Shown: one piece after another, positions 35,600 to 46,406 of the stretch | How positions within the stretch are numbered: position 1 is the first letter of the stretch | Layout: each line of letters opens with the position of its first letter | Assembly: GCA_973895155.1 (NCBI GenBank) | Contig: OZ316891.1 | Span: forward strand, 30,194,001-30,258,000 | Origin: Marsupella aquatica | Lineage: Eukaryota > Marchantiophyta | DNA: 64,000 nucleotides | Direction of reading: 5' to 3' | Program-made: the position numbers and the translations under genes | Notes under the pieces: generated by a model | The model's database searches: none | Seen by the model: the letters and a program-made list of their open reading frames with translations, nothing else | Told to the model about the DNA's origin: nothing

Positions 35600-38500
35600 C
35601 TATCTCCTAATGATCAAGACAAAACTCATTTGAACAAGAAAGTCTGCTTCCTGATTTATCATAGCGGATGTCACGGTTGCAAGTATCTCTCGCATGGTGG
35701 TTCTTAAACTTATTGGTGAGATCCCTATAGTAGTTCTGAGAACTTTCCAAATAAAATGCCTTCTATTTTGTGTATGAGGACCAGAATAGTTGTCTCCAAG
35801 TATTACGTTTGCAGTTTCTTCGATCTCATCCGTGGTCCACGTCTCTAGTGGTGGGTAATGCTGCACCTCGTTTTTTCCGTCCCAAGGAATCTCTTCAGGA
35901 GTCACATCCAAGATGGTTCCAAACTCCTTATGGATACAACGACAATCTCCCCACTTCTGTTCCAAAAGAGCATAGATGGCAGCATGATCCTCCTTGCTTG
36001 TTAATAAATTGAAAACATACCACTTTGGATTGTTGACAGTGATATAATGTTGAACACAGTAAGCCTTTCTCAATTTGCAAAGATACGGCCATAATATCTC
36101 GGGCAAAAAAGTGTCATTTGAAGCTGTGTGAGTAAATAGATTTGGAAACAATCCATTCACGTCATAATTCAAAAATGCCTTCAATGGAGAATCATCAATA
36201 AGAACTGTATTAGAAGCATCATATTTTTCTGGAAAATGGTCCCAAATGGTTTGCAAATTCTTCAGAAGTAAATTGGCCTTCCCATCTGTTATATCTGGCC
36301 TTTGGATGCAACTATCAAAGGTATCTTCTTGAGTAAAGACAAACTTGAACTTCTGTCGCTCCTCCTCAGTGAAAATCAACTCCATTAAGTCCATTGTTTT
36401 TGGCCTCCTTGCACAAGTCCAAATTGCGATGTCAAAAACCATGAAAGCTGCATATAGAAATTCGTGGAGGTATGGGCGCTCCACATACATGAAATTAAAC
36501 CCTCCACGTCTCCCCTAGTGCACACCACGTAAACTTGTCTGATTTCGCCATGGTCCTGAGCTTCTGGTCTTAATGCAATCCCAACAAATCTTGTTAAGGT
36601 CAAGAACCAAGAGCTTTCGCCGGATCGGAGAGTGTAGTATTGGAGTGAATTCTGGAAACATTAAAATAAGCCCTTAGTCAATGCGACTCAAAGTTTAAAC
36701 AATTACTACGGAGGAAAACTCTCAAAATTTGAAATCAAACAAACTTTGTTATAGCATTTGAAGTAGAGAGGAACAACCCTGGGGCGACCCTCCTAGAAAA
36801 ACATTAATTACATTCAGATGCCATTTTTTAGATCCAAAGTATACCTGGGTCAAACCCTTCCTCCACAGCAACGCTTTCCGAGGGAATGCCAACAAAATCC
36901 TTTGAGGAAGGAGATTCTACGACGGAACTTTGGTCTGTAAAAAAGTATATTATTACAAAGATAAAGCTTAGATTGTCATTAAAATACCAAGAACCAAAGA
37001 AAGGGCTAATAATTTCCAATGCTAAAATGCCCAAATTCAACTATTGTTTGATCACCTAGAACACTCTGTATCTCAGAATTGATACCACTGGGAAGTTGCT
37101 CTTCAAAGGATGGGGGTGCAAAAACTGGGCTCAATCTCAAGTTCAGTTTTTTGTAATCTGATTTTGCCATTATCTTTGGAGCATCGTCTAGTGATTCTAT
37201 CATTCCAACCTTTGGTCCATTTCTCCATATAAAATGAGTTGCAGGATGGACTGTTTTCATATATCCAGTTCTGCCGATCTCGGATCCAGAATTTTGTGAA
37301 AATGATAATACTACGGGGCTTCCTGTAGAAGCACTTGTAAAAACCAATTTAGTCTCTGATGAGCAATATAGAGGAGACAGGGGAGGATTTGAAGCACCTA
37401 CCTTCTCTTCTTCATTTGCAGCGGTCTTAGGTACTTGACGATCATCCTCCTTTGCAAGCGCAATGTCTGATATTTCTCCCAGTTCTACTGCGTCAATATT
37501 GCCTAGACCATCTGCGGTTGCCTTCCAATGTGCTTCCGATGTGGACGATGTAAGATCTGGGTCCGATTGGTGCATCCAATTCTCTACACCGGCAAAGGGA
37601 TTTCTTGGTGGGTCGCCCTCAGGTCGACCCACAACATCGGCCAACCCCACACCAAAGTAGGGAATACCTACCACTTGTGTTCCACGTTCATCCAAATTTC
37701 GGGTGACCTTGTCGTCTGTGTCATGACCCAATACTCCTTCCTCAATATCATCTTCGCCCTGGTCTACGCCTTCTTTGGCACCAACATGCTCGGAAACCCC
37801 ATCGCGGGCTCTACCAAATTTGGAACCGCCCATCCGGTCACTCATTATGGAAGGAACTTTCTCGTAGAGAACCCTTCCATATGCCTGAGTGAAATCATAT
37901 TCATCCTCAGTGTCTGAATACGCAAAGCATTCTCTGAAACACAACAATGACACCTTCATAACCTGTCCTCCCGAGAAAAAGTCAAGTATAGTCTCCCCTT
38001 CAGCCAAAAAAAATTCAATAATACTCTGCAGCATACATTTTGGCTTAGCGTGAATATTCACAAAGCCACCTCTACTTCCCACCATCTCAAACATGGGAGC
38101 CTTTTGTAAGAAATCTCCAATGTGAAATGCTGAAGTTGACTCAGTCTCTGTCTCCTTACTTGTCTTACTCTTATTCTTATCTCGCTTTTCCGTCTTGTCT
38201 TCCACTTGGAAATCAGGGTCGATCGCCGAATTGTAAGAAAATTGGCAATTAAATCCAGGCCTGAACACTTACTTCCAATCAAATTTCTCCTCAGTGGTGA
38301 TTCCTGCAAAGATTATCTCTTCCATACCACAACTGAAAAGTAAGCCCTCTGGAACTGGTGTATCACTCCGTCGATAGCTCCCGTAGTCAACGTGGATGTC
38401 CATTCCCTTTTCATGTTGCAATTTCCTAAGGGCACTCAAAATGTTTGCAGCAAGTGGCCCCGGATGCACAGTCATGACAACAACAATTGTTGGATTTCTT

Positions 38501-39370
38501 GGAAGATCCACAATGTATTGCAGTAATGCAATAATTTCAGCATCGGTCCAAACATGTTGTCGGAGCCTACTAAAGTCAACAATGGCAAGAGGACACAAGG
38601 CGAAGGCTCTTGTAGCATTTCCGGCACGGTCGTCTTCATCAAATTCTCACTAAGAAATGTCAAGAAAGGCTCCGTGCGAGAACGACCAATCCCACCAAAT
38701 TCTTTAAAATACAACCCATCTAGTCTGACCATCAGACTTTGTGGGAAACTCTCCTTGACCACATTCTTCTTCAATGAATTGTTGAGGTAAACCTCACCCG
38801 CTGCTCTCCTCAATTTTGTCATCTCAAGCTCAGATTTCAAGGAAGGCAACAATATCACCAGAGACTCCCAAGATGTGCCAACAGGAAACTTATCACGATA
38901 CTTTTCCACAAAATAGCCAATAATGACTGTTCTCAATTTGGACATTATCTTGATTGTAAGGGCCAAGTCTCCCATTGCGACAAGCTCTGATTTGTTGGTG
39001 ATATCCTTCTTCAGCAAGACACGCTCCTCTTCAACGTCCTTCAAGATCTCAATTATCTATTTGCTACTAATCTCTCCTTCAAAGCATCGAAAGGTACCAG
39101 GAGTGATCAATTTTGGGGGTCTTGGCCCTCCATACCCACCAGCCCCATCTTGGAGCTTCCCACTCAACCATTTTGCACACACGTTCTGCCATAATTCAAA
39201 GAGCTCATCTTCGGCAAAAAGTAACCAATAAATGCTCTTTAGGCTTGACTTCCCCATTGTAACCTTTGCCTGGGCAAACCAATCCTGCATATCCAATGGA
39301 CTTGATATTAGTTTCAGGGTACAATGCATATGTTAGAAAATTTATACCTATGTTTGAAACAGGCTAAGCC

Positions 39371-39550
39371 GCCTCGCCCCAAGGGCGTGGCGAACCTCTA
39401 CATCTAACTGCAATTGACTGAAACGGAACTAGGGAATTCTTCTTAGAGAGACTAGTCTAGGTTGCCTCGCCCTGAGGGCGAGGCAAACATTTGCTTTAAT
39501 CTTCTAACCAAGGAAAACAAGAAAAGGCAGCCTCGCCCTTGGGGCAAGGC
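39371..39550. repeat. Three copies of the GCCTCGCCC palindrome in intron 2
   Basis: The 21-bp unit GCCTCGCCC-N3-GGGCGAGGC occurs at 39371-39391, 39464-39484 and 39530-39550 (one or two mismatches in some). All three are inside intron 2 (39285-39618). Each can form a 9-bp stem with a 3-base loop. Confidence 0.9.
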
Positions 39551-41220
39551 AAACCTCTACCATTGACAATCTTTAAACAAAGCGGATCAAGAATAGTTTG
39601 CGTTGCTCCAACATGTACCTAATAGTTTTTCCTGTCTGTATTTTGATTGGTCCCAATCCCTGGACGCGGCGGTTTCCCGCACTCCTCAAATTGCCTTCGT
39701 GCATGAACAATAGTCTCTAAAAAACAAGACTTAAATTGCATAGTATCATTGACAGCATTCGATAAACTTGAATGCTCAACCAAAATTGTCTTCGGAGTGA
39801 GGTCAGATAGGATCCTTGCTTTCCTATACTTTAGTTTGTTGGCAAGATCTGTCAGCTTGGCGTCAGTCTCGGCCCACCCTTGGATCCATTGGGCAGCTCT
39901 TCCAGAATGCTGGCCACTGATGGCAAGGAATTGGATCTCATGCTTCTTCACACCAATCAAAAACTCTTTCCTATCCTGAGGTGTGTTGTCATAATGAAGC
40001 AACTGTTTAGTGCTCTCGCGATACGAAATCAAATCAGCAACTTGTGGTTCCTATCCAGGGTTTTTCATCATAGACTTTGATATCTCCATTGCATGCGAAA
40101 GATTGAACATTCGATATACAAAAACGGCCGATGGCGGATTAATACTTTTTACAAGAATATCAAAAACTTCGCGGATGCCACAAGTATAATACTGCTCAAT
40201 ATTACGCAAAACCTCTTGGCCTTTGAGCACATCATCTTCTTTGGGTCCTTCTGTCGGACACATATCATCCTCTGGATGCAAGACAAAGTTTGAAGTCGAC
40301 CCTGACATTGGTTTTGATTTCGCAACCTTTGCCTTCTTTGTCTGCTTTTTTTGGGGGCCCTCATCATCTTCATTTTTTTTAGCCATCTTCTTACGACGTG
40401 AACTCCCAGATTGTTTCTCTTGTTGAACAACCGGCTCTTGAAGCTTTCGTTTCTTCTCTGTCTTTGATTGCGCACTTCTTTCCACTATCTTCTTTCTCTC
40501 CTTTGCCTTATGCTTTGCTTCTTTTTTCTTCATCTCTGAAATCCACGTCCGGCAAGCGGCCTCTTGAAACTCTGGACAAAAAATGAAACTCTTGTCGATT
40601 GCTTGCTCGTATGAAAAATGTGCCTTCTCAATCATCCTTTGAACTATCCAAGTAGACGGAGGGTCCACACTGTCCGCATTGTCATGCATGTGCTTCTTTA
40701 CGTAGAGAAATCCAAACACTAGGTCAACTCCACTTATTTGAGAACGCATCTTCTCAAACATCTGATCAATTGTTACTCCATCTGGGAAGAATCCCATATC
40801 AGCTACGCTTATCTCCAATCGAGCCATCCACTCAACATTCAGTAAAGTCGAGTAGAGTTTTATTGGCACCAGAAGTCTCATCCACTGAGATTTCTCATTG
40901 GACTCAACAATAATCGTTGCATTGCGGTTGTTGTCCGTGTTCACAAGGACGACTGGACCTAGAGTAACAATTGTCTTGCGGTCATTCAATTGACTCGTGA
41001 GGCCCTTGAAACAAATCAAGAGACTGCCTTCCGCCGACACCCCAACTTCTAGTGCCCATCTAAATCCTGGAGTATCTTGGTCAGGGAAAACAAAGTCCTT
41101 GATATCCTCATCCATAATATTTAACTCCGGCTTCTCAAGATTTTTTCCTGGTAAGAAACATTGAAAACAAAATGGTCAGCATCATATTTTTAACATTGAC
41201 ATGTGGAAAACTTTCAAGGT

Positions 41221-41822
41221 GCCTCACCCTTGGGGCGAGGCGACAAATAGAAGATTGCAAAATCTTCTTTGCTCCTAGTGCAATTAGCCCTGCCACCTCA
41301 TCCAAGCAATCAAACATTATTTAGGAATGCAGACGACATCGCCTCGCCCCAAGGGCGAGGCAACTTCTGGAAAGTAGACAACATTTAGGAATGCAGAGGA
41401 CATCGCCTTGCCCCAAGGGCGAGGCAACTTCTGGGAAAGCAGACAACATTTAGGAATGTAGAGGACATCACCTCGCCCCAAGGGCGAGGCAACTTCTGGG
41501 AATGCAGACAACATTTAGGAATGCAGATAACATCGCCTCGCCCCAAGGGCGAGGCAACTTCTGGGAATGCAGACTACATTTTAGGAATGCAGACAATATC
41601 GCCTCGCCCCAAGAGCGAGGCAAAAAATAGAATATAGCTTAAGATCCTTTATTAATGTAAGATACAAGGTCCAATACACCTTCGGAGCAACAAGAAATCT
41701 AGAATGAAGTAGACATCGCCTCGACCTTGGGGCGAGGCGACTACAAAGGAATATAGAAATTTTCCTAATAAGAAGTTTGAAATCCAAATTAAAGTAAAGT
41801 TGCCTTGCCCTTAGGGCGAGGC
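41221..41822. repeat. Eight copies of the GCCTCGCCC palindrome in intron 1
   Basis: Units start at 41221, 41341, 41405, 41470, 41535, 41601, 41718 and 41802, all inside intron 1 (41148-41849). The loop is CAA or TTG (one TTA), so copies occur in both orientations. Half-units (AGAGCGAGGC) continue upstream of the start codon at about 42150-42240. Confidence 0.92.
41313..41590. repeat. 65-bp tandem array in intron 1
   Basis: Four to five head-to-tail units of about 65 bp contain TTAGGAATGCAGA, the GCCTCGCCC palindrome, and CAACTTCTGG(G)AA. The five central palindromes are the core of this array, so part of the copy number arose by local duplication. It simulates a minus-strand reading frame at 41317-41514. 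Confidence 0.9.
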
Positions 41823-42018
41823 AAGAAGTTGAAGCAGGTGGTGCCTTACGTGGAAAAGTTAACTGGGCTTTCTTTGACGCCTCCAATGCATTGTTAACCA
41901 ATTTTTGGACATCCGGGTCTTCAGGGTCATATTCATACAGAGAGTTATAATTGAAGTTCAATGACTCTTGAGAACTGGCGGAGGTGGTGGAAGCTTCAGA
42001 ACTGGAGGAAGTAGACAT

Positions 42019-43635
42019 TGTAAGGGGCGAGTGAGATTTAAGATGACACGTGGCAGCAATGGAGAATGCCACAGGCTGCAAGAGGGCACTAACAGGCAAA
42101 CAATGATCGAGGGAGCGACCCAAAAGGGAAGTGAGCAAGGCGGAAATAAAAGCCTTAGAGCGAGGCGGAAAAAAAATCCCAAGAGCGAGGCAAAAACAAA
42201 AGCCCTAGAGCGAGGCAAGAGGGAGGCAAGGAGTGAGGAGACGAGAGAGGAGGCAAGAGGGAGGCAAGGAAATGAGGCCTCAAGCGCAAGGCCTGCCTGC
42301 CTATACCCCCTACGAGCGAGGAGTCCGAGGAGGCAAGGATCCGAGAGGGTACGGAGGCATCAATGCGCGCCAATGATGGAGACCCTCCTCGCTGCATGTG
42401 ATCGTGAGTCACCGATGGTGTGACCACTCACGACCACTCGCGACTCACCTACCAATTTTAAACTTCCGAGCTGTCAGCGATGTGTGCTCGCAACTCACCT
42501 ATCACTCGTGAGTGATTGGCTGACACCCTATCCGATGTCTACTTGTGTGCTGGGTGCGTGCCTCATCCACCCGTGCCTGATCTATTGGTGTCCACTCGTG
42601 TGCTGGGTAATGTGTGGGCTTTTTGCCTCTCAAACTGAGTATAGACCTCCCACAATCCATGTTTTGGTTCATTGTCATTTAGACAGTGATTGGTACGATC
42701 ACTGACTCTCCTCTGTCCGAGTGCCTTGTTTAGGTCCGCATGGTTGAATGCAAGATTTAGTAAGGGCACTGGTGAGCACTGTGGTGCTAAGAGTTATAAT
42801 GCTGGCATCCAAGGTACCCATTTAGCTTGTACAAGGGTGGGCAGAGATATATTGCGGAGCAGGTTAGTGATTTTATTTATTTATCTTAGAAGTACTAGCT
42901 CAACTACATCTAATTCAATACCTTTAAGCCAAACCTAGATTAAGATTTACACATTAGGTTCTAGATCATATATTTTACTCATTTCTAGACCTTTATCCAC
43001 AGTCTAGCATGTGTAGAACTTACTGTACCCCTTTATGTGATTACTAACATAGTTTCTAGAAGTGGGTCGGAATTATTTCGTGCCGACCTGACTATGTCAT
43101 CTTAACTAGCATTTTAAACTGGTATATAAAAGCATAAGCAAGATAGTTTCACAAATAGTTTTGACATAATTTCAACTTAATAGTTGGAGTAGGGTCGAAA
43201 TAATTCCGACCCAACTTGTCAATGTTTAGTCAATTAAATCATTTTAAGACATATTGTTGGAGGAGGGTCGAAATAATTCCGACCCGACTTGTAAATGTTT
43301 AGTCAATTCAATCATTTTAAGACATATTGTTGGAGGAGGGTTGAAATAATTCCGACCCAACTTGTAAATGTTTAGTCAATTCAATCATTCAAGACATATT
43401 GTTGGAGGAGGGTCGAAATAATTCCGACCTGACTTGTAAATGTTTAGTCAATTCAATCATTTCAAGACATAATGTTGGAGGAGGGTCGAAATAATTCCGA
43501 CCCGACTTGAATGTATTTAGGGTTTTGAGTGATTTTACAATATTTTTTGGAGGAGAGTCCAGATTTTGAAACATGATTGTAACATGGGGAACTTAACAAT
43601 TTCTAACTTTATTTGAATACAGATAGTCCGCTATC
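42019..43635. other. Head-to-head intergenic region between the fusion gene and the DUF8039-like gene
   Basis: The region presumably contains both promoters. It starts with GAGGC-rich sequence (AGAGCGAGGC half-units, 42150-42300), continues with ordinary sequence, and ends with the 73-bp palindrome array. I could not place a TATA box with any confidence. The frames on both strands at 41968-42427 are repeat translations. Confidence 0.5.
43060..43515. repeat. 73-bp tandem array with GGGTCG palindrome
   Basis: A unit of 73 bp (72 once) repeats from about 43180 with the core GGGTCGAAATAATTCCGACCC-like block starting at 43192, 43265, 43338, 43410 and 43483. A diverged, isolated version lies at 43063. 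Each core can pair GGGTCG with CGACCC around an AAATAATTC loop. The rest of the unit reads CTTGTAAATGTTTAGTCAAT...CATTTTAAGACATA. The array ends 120 bases before the start codon of the next gene. Confidence 0.92.
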
Positions 43636-44630
43636 ATGATCAATTTTACACGAGGGGATGAAGTGTCATTGGTGATCGATGAATTTGAAACGGCAATTGG
43701 GATAGTTCAAAAGGTTGACCCCCAGGATACTATACAGAACATTTGTCTAGGGGATAATCGAATTGGGGTATTGATCAAAAAGTGTTTTGACGGATCACGT
43801 CAACTTCCATTTCCTTCGCCCAAATTTTCTACATTGGCTGAGGCAATTGACTCCTGCGTGATTTGGGATTGTGCATTGGCATACTTGAGGTCATCAACTC
43901 AGCGCCGAAGAATCAATGTCGATGATTTCTCTTTGGCTGGAGATGCTGGAAATGATAAATCCAAAATTGATGTAAGGGTTGAAGAGGACGTGTTCAAGGA
44001 AGGAGATGAAGTTCAGATGTTCATTTTTGATCAGTTGGTTGCAAATGGAGTCGTTTTCAAGACAAATCCGATGGATATTTGTCATACTGAAACACTCGGG
44101 GTTGGTCGCATCAGTATAAGAATATCTGATATTGTTAAGGGAAATCAAAAATTGCCATACTCGCACCCTGGAGCTGATACAATAGAAGAGGCCTTGCATA
44201 CCTGGGTAATCTGGGATGTTGCGCATGTTTCTAGAAAGGGCACTCTACGAGATTTTGGCGTGTTTGGTAGTTCAAATATTTTCAATGATCTTCCATTAAA
44301 AGATTTTACACTACGTTCCAACTGGATGGCGGAGGAGGTTGATTTGTATGACGCTTCTCGTTGTCGGAAGGTTGCAACAGGTGTTATCACGGTCCCATTT
44401 GAAACAGGTGCCGTTGACAATGAACTACTTGGTGCAGATCATGTTGGTGTTGTTGTTGTTAATATCAATGAACCCGGATTATTTCCAAATATCCGTGTTG
44501 GTAGCCCTGGCTTGGTGAGGTGGGAAATCAAATCCCTTCTATTGATTTCGTCTCAAAGGTTTCTTGGGGATCACTTCTTGCTTATCCTGTTCAGATCGAA
44601 GAGTCAAAGATGGAAGCTTTTCTGAGATGA
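43636..44630 (+). CDS. Three-module DUF8039-like protein, frameshifted near the end
   Basis: The frame opens with an ATG preceded by an in-frame TAG and runs about 290 residues. Module 1 (residues 8-83) and module 2 (about 122-200) share the pattern AxGxVxxxxP...LG.xRIxVxIxxxxxGxxxLPxPxP...TxxEAxxxxVIWDxA. Module 3 begins near residue 234 (VDLYDASRCRKVATGVI). This resembles DUF8039, a domain seen in plant CACTA-type transposon proteins, but I matched it from memory of the pattern. Near 44510 the module leaves the frame: the continuation SIDFVSKVSWGSLLAYPVQ is in the next frame and stops at 44630, while the main frame stops at 44625. So a small indel is likely. Function unknown. Confidence 0.6.
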
Positions 44631-46406
44631 AGACATGGGATGTTTTTCAATTTGGATGGTGGTACTCACATAAGCTGGGCTTGCACAAGTAATAGTGCGT
44701 AGGCTCGGTCTTAGTCTGCAATTATAATGCTCCTTTGTTGTGGACCAATGGATAAGAAGCGCTATCGAGCATACAATTCTTAGTTGCGGAAGTTTTACAG
44801 AATTAGTTTGGAGACTTTGATAGAATTCTTTGGCCACCAAGGTAATCACAGGAGTCCAAAAGAGCATTAACTTTCTGAGTCGAACAGCTGCAATCGCACC
44901 AGGCCCGGGTGCACTTGTCTAGAGGATTGATTGTTGTTTCATACTGGGTTGTTTCCTACTTGCCTCTTATTGTACTGCATCTTCTATGTACTACAATTTG
45001 AGACTTATTTCCCCTTTTCAAAAAGCTCTGCACAAAACTATAATGTTCAGTTATCAAATCAAAGCAAAGCAACACAAAGTTTAAAAAGCTCTGGACCAAC
45101 AGGTTTACTCGTGTCTGAGGTGTGTGTGTCCAGTGAACATGATGGAAACATTTTGACATTCTTAGCTTTTCAAAAATTTAGCTAATGTCACAAAACAAAA
45201 CCTATTTTGATAGCACAATGTTGTACACTTTTTGGCAGTCCACCACCCCAGCGAGATAGTAGCTTCTAATAATATCAGCTTTTATGTAAAAGTAAATTAG
45301 AGATTAAATTTCCACATTAGAAGCCCAAGAGTAGTCTTTTTTGGAGACAGACTGAAGAAATGGCCCTTCAGTTTACCTTTTCGCTCACTAGTATCTCTAT
45401 AATTGTAACTACATGCCTATAGGGTCACGACTAGCAGTTTCACTCCGGCAATTGGCAGGGTTTCTAGTATCTCCAGTCCTTTTGGCTGAAAAATTCATAT
45501 CTTTGTTCAAAGAAAAACAAATTTACACACATTCCTTGGATCAACAAGGGGTCCACGGACTAATTTGAGGAGGGCATTATGTGAAGTATCACAAAAATAG
45601 GAAAGATAAAACCCAAATATAGTGTTACCAAATAAAATAACATAATAACTTATCAAAATCACAAGATTTGTTTAAACTTCTTTCATGCCTTTGGCCAATT
45701 GCAGGCCCTTTTGCTTGGATTTTCTATTCAGAGATTCACTTTTTTGTTGTTTGTTACCCAAAAATCACTCAAGTTTTTAAGCACATTAATGTGCTAGTTA
45801 TTGGCATTATGAGAATAATGCACTCAAAATTTGGGCTGCCACCCTCATTTTTCAGGGCATTATATCTCATAATGCCCCTCTAACCAGCACATTATCCTAT
45901 TCAAAATGGTCTTGTCTTGTTTGTCTACAACCATGCTGACATGGCATGCTCCCGTGCCAGGATTTTGCAAAGGACCCTTAGGGGGAGTCAGTATATAGTG
46001 ACATGCAAATACAAAAACAAACTTTTATAATATTGTCAATTATAACTTCTTTAGTGAGAAGTAATTCAAAACTAAACCAAAATTATAAACATCTTTAATG
46101 ATAATTAAAAACTAACTAGCATAAAAGCTAAACAGACGAGTGCAGTGGTCGAGCAAGCGATGAAAGAAGAATCGATCCAGCGATTTGTGCGATTTGTGTA
46201 CAGGAGTAGTACAGTGGCGGTCATCGAGCCAGAAAGCCAGAAGCGGATGAGACGCTGAAGTGGGTCTTACTGCCGATCCGATTTAATCAGATGCAGCATG
46301 CTCGATCGAGTGATTTCATTGACAGATCTTGTGACTGCTCCCTCGTCGTCTTCATGCTCGTCTTTGTTTAATGAGGAATTGATGAGATCCAATCCATGCC
46401 AAGAAA
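44631..46406. other. Gene-free spacer before MTPC1
   Basis: The stretch holds dispersed repeat B (45.7 kb) and otherwise unremarkable AT-rich DNA. From about 46.13 kb the sequence turns GC-richer and CpG-containing (CGATCGAG, GATCCAGCGATTTG), as expected for the 5' UTR and promoter of the MTPC1 gene. I see no clear TATA box. Confidence 0.5.
45733..45828. repeat. Dispersed repeat B, copy 2
   Basis: This is the partner of 5663-5757, with roughly 80 percent identity by eye over the same blocks. It lies in the gene-free stretch before the MTPC1 gene. The AT-rich sequence beyond both ends is not shared. Confidence 0.65.

Larger units (their letters stand above)
35600..42018 (-). pseudogene. ParB-like / amino-methyltransferase-fold / FCP1-type HAD fusion gene, broken
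   Basis: My five-exon model on the minus strand is 42018-41850, 41147-39619, 39284-37056, 36934-36845 and 36651-35600, all GT-AG with agreeing phases. Without its lesions it would give about 1689 residues. Exon 2 has a Lys-rich linker (near 40400-40560) and SGQHSGRAAQWI near 39913, like the ParB GxHR..AA motif. Exon 3 has LAIVDFSRL near 38585 where a methyltransferase would have DPPY, then HAKPKCMLQSIIEFF and ILDFFSGG (37966-37989), the motif X-I block of a permuted amino-methyltransferase. Exon 5 has KLLVLDLNKI, IWTCA and NTVLIDDSPLKAF, an FCP1-type HAD phosphatase with the first Asp kept. Lesions: TAG at 40051, 39619, 39057 and 36515, TAA at 38269, and a one-base deletion near 38640. I do not know the function. 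Lack of DPPY argues against normal methylation. Confidence 0.75.

Noticed and set aside
39360-41850. CRISPR-like array suggested by repeated palindromes
   Set aside because: Spacers are either irregular (70-120 bp) or themselves repeated (the 65-bp array), the units lie in introns of a spliced gene, and no cas gene is present.
43636-44625. The main-frame C-terminus (SLLLISSQRFLGDHFLLILF) as the true end of the protein
   Set aside because: The conserved module continues in the neighbouring frame (SIDFVSKVSWGSLLAYP), so the main-frame tail is probably the product of an indel.
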